This document shows positions 59,331 to 64,000 of a DNA stretch of 64,000 nt, in pieces; position 1 is the first letter of the stretch, and every line of letters begins with the position of its first letter. Under the pieces are notes generated by a model. It saw nothing but the letters and a program-made list of their open reading frames with translations, did no database searches and had not been told where the DNA came from. Location of the stretch: contig OZ020591.1 in NCBI GenBank assembly GCA_963971535.1, forward strand, positions 11,532,588-11,596,587. Direction: 5' to 3'. The translations under genes and the position numbers were made by a program. The DNA is from Notolepis coatsorum (Eukaryota; Chordata; Actinopteri; Aulopiformes; Paralepididae).

Positions 59331-59382
59331 TTTGGGCCGTTTGTTGTTGTGTTTTGACAAGAGGCCGACAACAGGTTAAGCT

Positions 59383-59442
59383 CCCGGAAGGTAAACACAT
59401 CGACGGCGCTTCCGGGTGCATCTTCTCTCACGTTCTTCCGGT
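59383..59442. promoter_or_regulatory. Cluster of ETS-like motifs upstream of zinc-finger gene 2
   Basis: CCCGGAAGGTAAACAC at 59383-59398, then CTTCCGGG at 59409-59416 and CTTCCGGT at 59435-59442, within about 110 bp of the chosen ATG. The first shares GGAAG-(G)TAAACAC with gene 1. This fits a TATA-less ETS-type promoter; inferred only. Confidence 0.5.
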
Positions 59443-59879
59443 GTTTGCACCACGCCGTGCAGCATTACCGCCACCTACTGGACTCTTGTTGTAAGTGAAT
59501 AAAGGTGACTTTGACTCAACTTTCTGAACATGTCATCGTGCCATTTCCTTGTTTTGATGCTTGCCAACTAAATGTAAATATTGGTCGGGTGCTGTCACCC
59601 AGCCTGGGATTTCCACTGCCCACTTTGCCTAATTGCTTGTTAATTATATACCCACGTCATGTGGTTGTTGGTCCAGTTATACTGGCCGATTACATCCCCC
59701 TGAAATAGGCACGCGTGTACTTTGAAAGTTCATTTAACTTGAGTAAAAGTACTTGGTTCTTTCACCCCCTGACAGATATAAACACGTCTCACAACATGAT
59801 TCTGCACAGAAGTGACTTCCTCAGCAAACTAATCACAGGGTAGGGCTCCAACTAGTTCCTTCCTCAATCTGCCCAATAA
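59443..59879. other. Unassigned intergenic DNA
   Basis: No feature recognised between the gene 2 promoter and the LINE. Confidence 0.3.
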
Positions 59880-62696
59880 GATTCAAGGTTCAAGAGAAGC
59901 CTTCAACCTTCAGCCTTCAGCGAGGCCTTCAACCTTGAACTGGAGAGTCTGGACTGGTCAGATGAACTCAATGGTACACTGGTTGACGAAACATGGCTTG
60001 GTTTCAAAACCAAATTCTCAGCAATACTAAACGACATGGCCCCCCTAAGAACCACCAGGGTAAAAAATCGCGCTGAGCCGTGGATGCACTCCGAAATACT
60101 GGCCGCTATGAAAACCAGAGACAAAAAATGCTCTGAGTTTCGTAAAAGTCAGTCAAAGCTTACTAAAAGCACGAGCAGTGAACTCCAAGCCCACGTGACT
60201 GAACTCAAACTAGAAAGAAACAGACTAAGAAACGACGTAAACTCCATGATCAAAACTGCAAAAAAGAATTTCATCAATGACAAAACTGAGGAAAACAAAA
60301 ACAAACCACGTGAACTTTGGAAATTACTCAATAATCAACTAGGATGCAGTAAAAAACTTAAAACCAGATTCTCAAACATAAACATAAAAACTGACAACAC
60401 GCTCATCACAGACAAGCTGGATGTAGCCAATTACTTAAACATTTTCTTCACAAACATAGCCACAACACTGGTAAACAAACTACCCTCCCACTCAGGGCTT
60501 TATGGGGTAGAACACATAGTAGCTTTCTACAAAAACCTAGGGGTCCGCAAGGACGACTTCAAGCTGGAAACGGTAACAACAGATGAGGTACTCAATAAAC
60601 TGAGCGCCCTCCAACCTAACAAGGCCACTGGCCATGACAACATCCCCTCCAAATTCCTCAGAGACTCAGCAGCCGCCATCACACCAATCATCACACACAT
60701 AATAAACCTCTCCATAAAACAGGGACACGTCCCCAAGGACTTCAAAATTGCGAGGGTGACCCCTCTGCACAAAAAGGGCAGCAAATTAGACCCAGGCAAC
60801 TACCGCCCTGTTTCTATTCTCACCTCCATCTCGAAAGTCATGGAAAAAATAGTCTACGAACAGGTCGAAAAGTACCTAGCGGAAAAAAATCTAATCTACG
60901 AATTCCAATCTGGCTTCAGAACATCCCACTCCACTGACACATGCCTTCTCTATTTGAATGACCACATCAAACAAGAGGTGGACGCAGGCAAATACTGCGG
61001 CATGGTCATGCTGGACCTACAAAAGGCCTTTGACACGGTCAATCACTCCATTCTGATTGACAAGCTAAAAGCAATTGGTTTTGATAGTCTATCAGTGAGC
61101 TGGATGCAATCCTACCTTGAGGGGAGGGAACAGATGGTGGAGGTAAACGGTACCCTATCCCCCCCCCTCACAGTGAGCTGTGGTGTTCCACAAGGAAGCA
61201 TACTAGGACCGCTACTGTTCCTAATTTATGCAAATGACATGTCGTCAGCTTGTGACTGCAACTTGTTCCTGTTTGCGGACGACTCAGCCCTGCTGGTCTC
61301 TGACAAGAACAAGTTACAGGTTGAAAAAACCCTCAGCTCGGAACTAGGCAGAATCTGCATATGGCTCGCTGATAACAAACTATCATTACACATGGGCAAA
61401 ACAGAGTCCATTCTCTTCGGTTCAAATAACAAACTCAGCAAGACCGACGGCTTCTCAGTTACAGTGGGTGACAATATTGTCACAAGGAAAGATGAAATTA
61501 CCTACCTGGGGTCCATCCTAGAGGCTAATCTCTCCTGTGACAAAATGGCATCCAATGTAATAAAAAAAGTCAACCAACGAACTCGATTCTTGTACCGGAT
61601 CTCCTCTCTGGTAAACAAGAACACCCTGAAGACTCTGGCAGGAGCACTCATTCAGGGGTACTACGACTATGCTTGCACCTCATGGTACCAAAGCACCTCA
61701 AAGGCGCTAAAAACAAAATTACAAACATCTCAAAACAAACTGGTCAGACTACTGCTTGACCTTACTCCTAGAACCCACCTCACCCCTGCCCACTTCGACA
61801 ACCTAGGATGGCTTAGAGTAGACGACAGAGTACAACAACTTGCAATGGGCCTGGTCTACAAGATACACTACACGACCAAGGTACCCATGTACATGTCAAA
61901 ATACTTCCCAAAGGTCAGTGAATACCACGATCACAACACCAGAGGGAGCTCCACAAATCATGTCAAACCCAGATTCGGCTCAAATAAGGGACTAAACACG
62001 TTTCGCAATTATGCCACATCAATGTGGAACGCCCTACCCAAAGCTGTAAAGGAATGTGGATCACTACCCACTTTCAAAACCTCTCTCAAGGGACACCTAC
62101 GGGAGACTGCAATTCAACACTGGCCCCTGTAAATATCCTAACCCAATCATTCCAACCCCCTCCAATGTACAGTCATTTACCTAGTATGGTTTTGTCAATA
62201 GTTCAATGTACAATTGTGTTTGTTTGTACAGTGTCTCCTCCCCCCCCCCCTCAATGTACAGTGTTACTTGTTTATACAGTATGCCCCCCGCCCCCCCCCC
62301 CCCCCCCCCCAACCACCTCCAATGTAAATTACCCAGTATGGTTGTCAATATCCCAATGTACCCAACCCCCCCCACCCAACCTCCAATGTACAGTTTCTAC
62401 GTCAAATGTATATACTCCCTTTTCTTGACTCCTTCTGTATCACAAACAGTACTGTATTTGCAAATCTGGTATGTCATAAATGTATAGATGTAGCAGTACT
62501 GACTATCTGTATGTCATGTATGTCATATATGTCTATATGAATTGAAAATGGGGGACCCTGATGGAAACAAGACAAACGTCTTTCTCAGGTCTGCATCCCC
62601 TTAACAATTGTATGTATTGAGCCGTACTGTATTGTACCCATTCTGCAATCTGTTAAATAAAGTTTTCATTCATTCATTCATTCATTCATTCATTCA
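59880..62696 (+). mobile_element. LINE family L1a, longest copy
   Basis: The open frame extends from 59880 to 62132 with no usable N-terminus, then a 3' UTR with three C-rich tracts (poly-C near 62239-62250 and 62288-62310) and the family ending GGGGGACCCTGATGGAAACA, CTGTTAAATAAAG and an (ATTC)n tail to about 62696. The 5' part (endonuclease region) is missing. Three other copies lie at 11846, 25123 and 28229. Sequence identity with copy 2 is visibly very high in the RT region, suggesting recent activity of the family. Confidence 0.93.
60036..62132 (+). CDS. LINE ORF2 fragment: reverse transcriptase without endonuclease
   Basis: A 698-codon open frame. Residues 1-240 are the charged linker before RT (ENKNKPRELWKLLN, LQPNKATGHDNIPSKFLRD). 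RT blocks follow: NYRPVSILTSISKVMEKIV (about 255), EFQSGFRTSHSTDTCLL (about 289), MVMLDLQKAFDTVNH with the first catalytic Asp (about 324), SCGVPQGSILGPLLFLIYAN (about 381) and LFLFADDSALL with the catalytic Asp pair (about 412). Then come KLSLHMGKTESILFGS, YLGSILEANLSCDKM and a C-terminal region ending ETAIQHWPL. All catalytic aspartates are present and there is no frameshift. The frame is open upstream of this ATG to 59880, so the ATG is not a natural start. With no endonuclease it could not retrotranspose alone. It copies RNA into DNA in functional relatives. Clade: CR1/L2/Jockey-type by motif and tail, not resolved further. Confidence 0.88.
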   Translation: MAPLRTTRVKNRAEPWMHSEILAAMKTRDKKCSEFRKSQSKLTKSTSSELQAHVTELKLERNRLRNDVNSMIKTAKKNFINDKTEENKNKPRELWKLLNNQLGCSKKLKTRFSNINIKTDNTLITDKLDVANYLNIFFTNIATTLVNKLPSHSGLYGVEHIVAFYKNLGVRKDDFKLETVTTDEVLNKLSALQPNKATGHDNIPSKFLRDSAAAITPIITHIINLSIKQGHVPKDFKIARVTPLHKKGSKLDPGNYRPVSILTSISKVMEKIVYEQVEKYLAEKNLIYEFQSGFRTSHSTDTCLLYLNDHIKQEVDAGKYCGMVMLDLQKAFDTVNHSILIDKLKAIGFDSLSVSWMQSYLEGREQMVEVNGTLSPPLTVSCGVPQGSILGPLLFLIYANDMSSACDCNLFLFADDSALLVSDKNKLQVEKTLSSELGRICIWLADNKLSLHMGKTESILFGSNNKLSKTDGFSVTVGDNIVTRKDEITYLGSILEANLSCDKMASNVIKKVNQRTRFLYRISSLVNKNTLKTLAGALIQGYYDYACTSWYQSTSKALKTKLQTSQNKLVRLLLDLTPRTHLTPAHFDNLGWLRVDDRVQQLAMGLVYKIHYTTKVPMYMSKYFPKVSEYHDHNTRGSSTNHVKPRFGSNKGLNTFRNYATSMWNALPKAVKECGSLPTFKTSLKGHLRETAIQHWPL

Positions 62697-62844
62697 GTGG
62701 AATTAAGGTGGCCATGCCCACCTCGATTGTGCAGAAAAATACAAATAATAGAATAAAATAGAATAGATCATAGATAGACATGATAAAAGGTACTAAGATA
62801 AAATACTATACAATGCTAAGCTTACGAATTAAAAGGTAATGAGT
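62697..62844. other. Unassigned spacer
   Basis: A GAATAGAATA/AATAGAT-rich stretch resembling a decayed LINE tail; nothing firm. Confidence 0.3.
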
Positions 62845-62852
62845 CCTATATA

Positions 62853-63059
62853 CAGGGGCAGAGCTTCCTATAGGCAGTTGCTTAGAGCGCCACCAAAAAC
62901 TGCATCCAACAAAAAAAAAATTGAATATAATATATATTATTACTATAGTTTTTTTTTGCTGGGCAGACATTGTTGCGCCCTTCTAGATCTGCAACTAGTA
63001 TTTTGACATTTAAAAAAAAGTACAACACAACATTTATTTGGGGGGGGGGGGGGGCCCTG
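62853..63059. mobile_element. hAT-like MITE, 207 bp
   Basis: Left end CAGGGGCAG, right end GGGCCCTG. Flanked by a perfect 8-bp duplication CCTATATA (62845-62852 and 63060-63067). Interior AT-rich with a poly-G run (63040-63054) next to the right end. Confidence 0.78.
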
Positions 63060-63067
63060 CCTATATA

Positions 63068-63470
63068 CACTACTGTATGCTATACATATACATTTATGCT
63101 ATGTAACTATACTATACTAACTATACAAAAATACATGTATCCAATAATGCCTTGGATTCACAAGTACGCCTCATTTATACCAGAAAACACATGAAACAAG
63201 ATGGAAAAATAGGCACGCTTGTACTTGTACATTTTGTTTATTGCATATAAAAAGCTAGACAGAAATATGAAAATTCACATTTACAAAATGTTTAATCAGA
63301 CAATGAAAAACATCTATTTACAAAACATCCCTTTAATTCAGAACTCCCATCCTTCATAGAATATGAACATAAACTCCAAAGATCACTCCTATCACATGGT
63401 GAATAAAGGAACTCGATGTATTATTGCAAAAGTGTTGAACTACTTCAACAATTCCCAGTGAATATGTGAC
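63068..63470. other. Unassigned AT-rich DNA
   Basis: No feature recognised. Confidence 0.3.
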
Positions 63471-63640
63471 GTTTATTCTCAGCGAGGGCCAAAGTGATGG
63501 TAAGAGATTAATGATACTGCGCACATTGATGTTTATTCTTAAATTAGGGCCAAATATATGGTAACAGATGATTATACTGTGTGTATTGATGTTTATTCTC
63601 AGTTAGGGCCAAAGTGATATGAGATTATAATGATACTTTT
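63471..63640. repeat. 60-bp tandem repeat, three diverged copies
   Basis: GTTTATTCTCAGCGAGGGCC begins the first unit at 63471; related starts are at 63531 and 63591. The copies share AGGGCCAAA and GATTA.ATGATACT words with about 15-20% divergence. Confidence 0.8.
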
Positions 63641-64000
63641 CATTTGAATTTGTATCCCCAATTTGCATTTGAAAACCCAAAATGTCTCTTAGCAAGCAAA
63701 TGAACCAGTGAACCATAATTATGCGTTATTTGACTAGTGCCGTCTGTCAATCAGTGTCCAATACCATTACCAGTCTTTGTAACTTTTAGCAATTTTATAA
63801 GAAAGTAGTTATCTTAATTAGCGAATGACTGAAAAACAAAAAACAGATTCAATAAAATGAGGTGACAAACAGGAGAAATGCGTGTGAATTGTGACTTTTC
63901 AAATAGTTTTTGAGTTTGTGTTAACGTGGCACGACCAGGGACTTAAAAAAAAAAAAAAAAAAAAAACACCACGTAAGGCAACAGAAGGCTGCAAAACACC
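63641..64000. other. Unassigned AT-rich DNA
   Basis: A poly-A run at about 63946-63966 may mark a truncated retroelement; no other feature. Confidence 0.3.

Noticed and set aside
60036-62132. A host-domesticated reverse transcriptase gene
   Set aside because: The frame ends in a typical LINE 3' UTR with ATTC tail and has near-identical copies in the window; nothing suggests host recruitment.

Overview
The window is vertebrate nuclear DNA, almost certainly from a teleost fish. It has no operons or bacterial signals. It has introns with GT/AG boundaries, C2H2 zinc-finger genes of a fish type, fish-type tRNA-derived SINEs, CR1/L2-like LINEs, hAT-like and piggyBac-like (TTAA) DNA elements, and very dense (CA)n, (GA)n and (AAT)n tracts with long minisatellites. 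That tandem-repeat load recalls gadiform genomes, but this is only a guess and the species cannot be read from the sequence.

Host genes: only two genes are supported, a tandem pair of paralogous C2H2 zinc-finger genes on the minus strand. Gene 1 has exon 1 at 53343-53520 and exon 2 at 51525-52471. Gene 2 has exon 1 at 59147-59330 and exon 2 at 55793-56736. Both have two coding exons joined in phase 1, an N-terminal MSK...LLD module, an acidic middle and six C-terminal finger positions. Both have an ETS-like CGGAAG-(G)TAAACAC word upstream of the ATG. Finger 2 of gene 2 is degenerate. Downstream of gene 1 its last half-finger plus stop and 3' flank has been amplified into an array (50930-51590). 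A stray unit (48711-48785) is split off by a 2.1 kb insertion with inverted ends.

Layout: 1-2040, LINE debris with a hAT-like element inside a reverse-transcriptase reading frame. 2041-7560, purine tracts, a 70-bp minisatellite, LINE 3' ends split by a 951-bp TTAA element, long (TG)n and a 0.5 kb foldback. 7560-14470, a repeat family present twice (one copy carrying a SINE with perfect target duplications), a 34-bp array, TTAA half-palindromes and a 51-bp array. 14689-17487, a two-unit 22/25-bp satellite. 17640-20650, an internally deleted LINE containing a 43-bp array, an LTR-like block and a 38-bp array. 20737-21870, a LINE tail split by an 849-bp TTAA element. 25038-29320, LINE copies, a 48-bp array and a hAT-like element. 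29341-34917, a 5.6 kb satellite built from 11-mers and 10-mers. 34915-45000, another LINE, purine and TG arrays, two further foldbacks and TTAA hairpin clusters. 45899-47640, a 26-bp array. 48500-59400, the zinc-finger locus. 59880-62696, a 5'-truncated LINE with a 698-codon open frame. 62697-64000, a hAT-like element and AT-rich DNA.

Main themes: (1) several insertions have an uninserted counterpart within the window itself, so their boundaries can be checked without outside data; (2) four unrelated 0.4-0.5 kb imperfect palindromes and a family of nested TTAA hairpins are present; (3) two satellites are each built from two interchangeable unit types. I found no prokaryotic-style defence or biosynthetic system.
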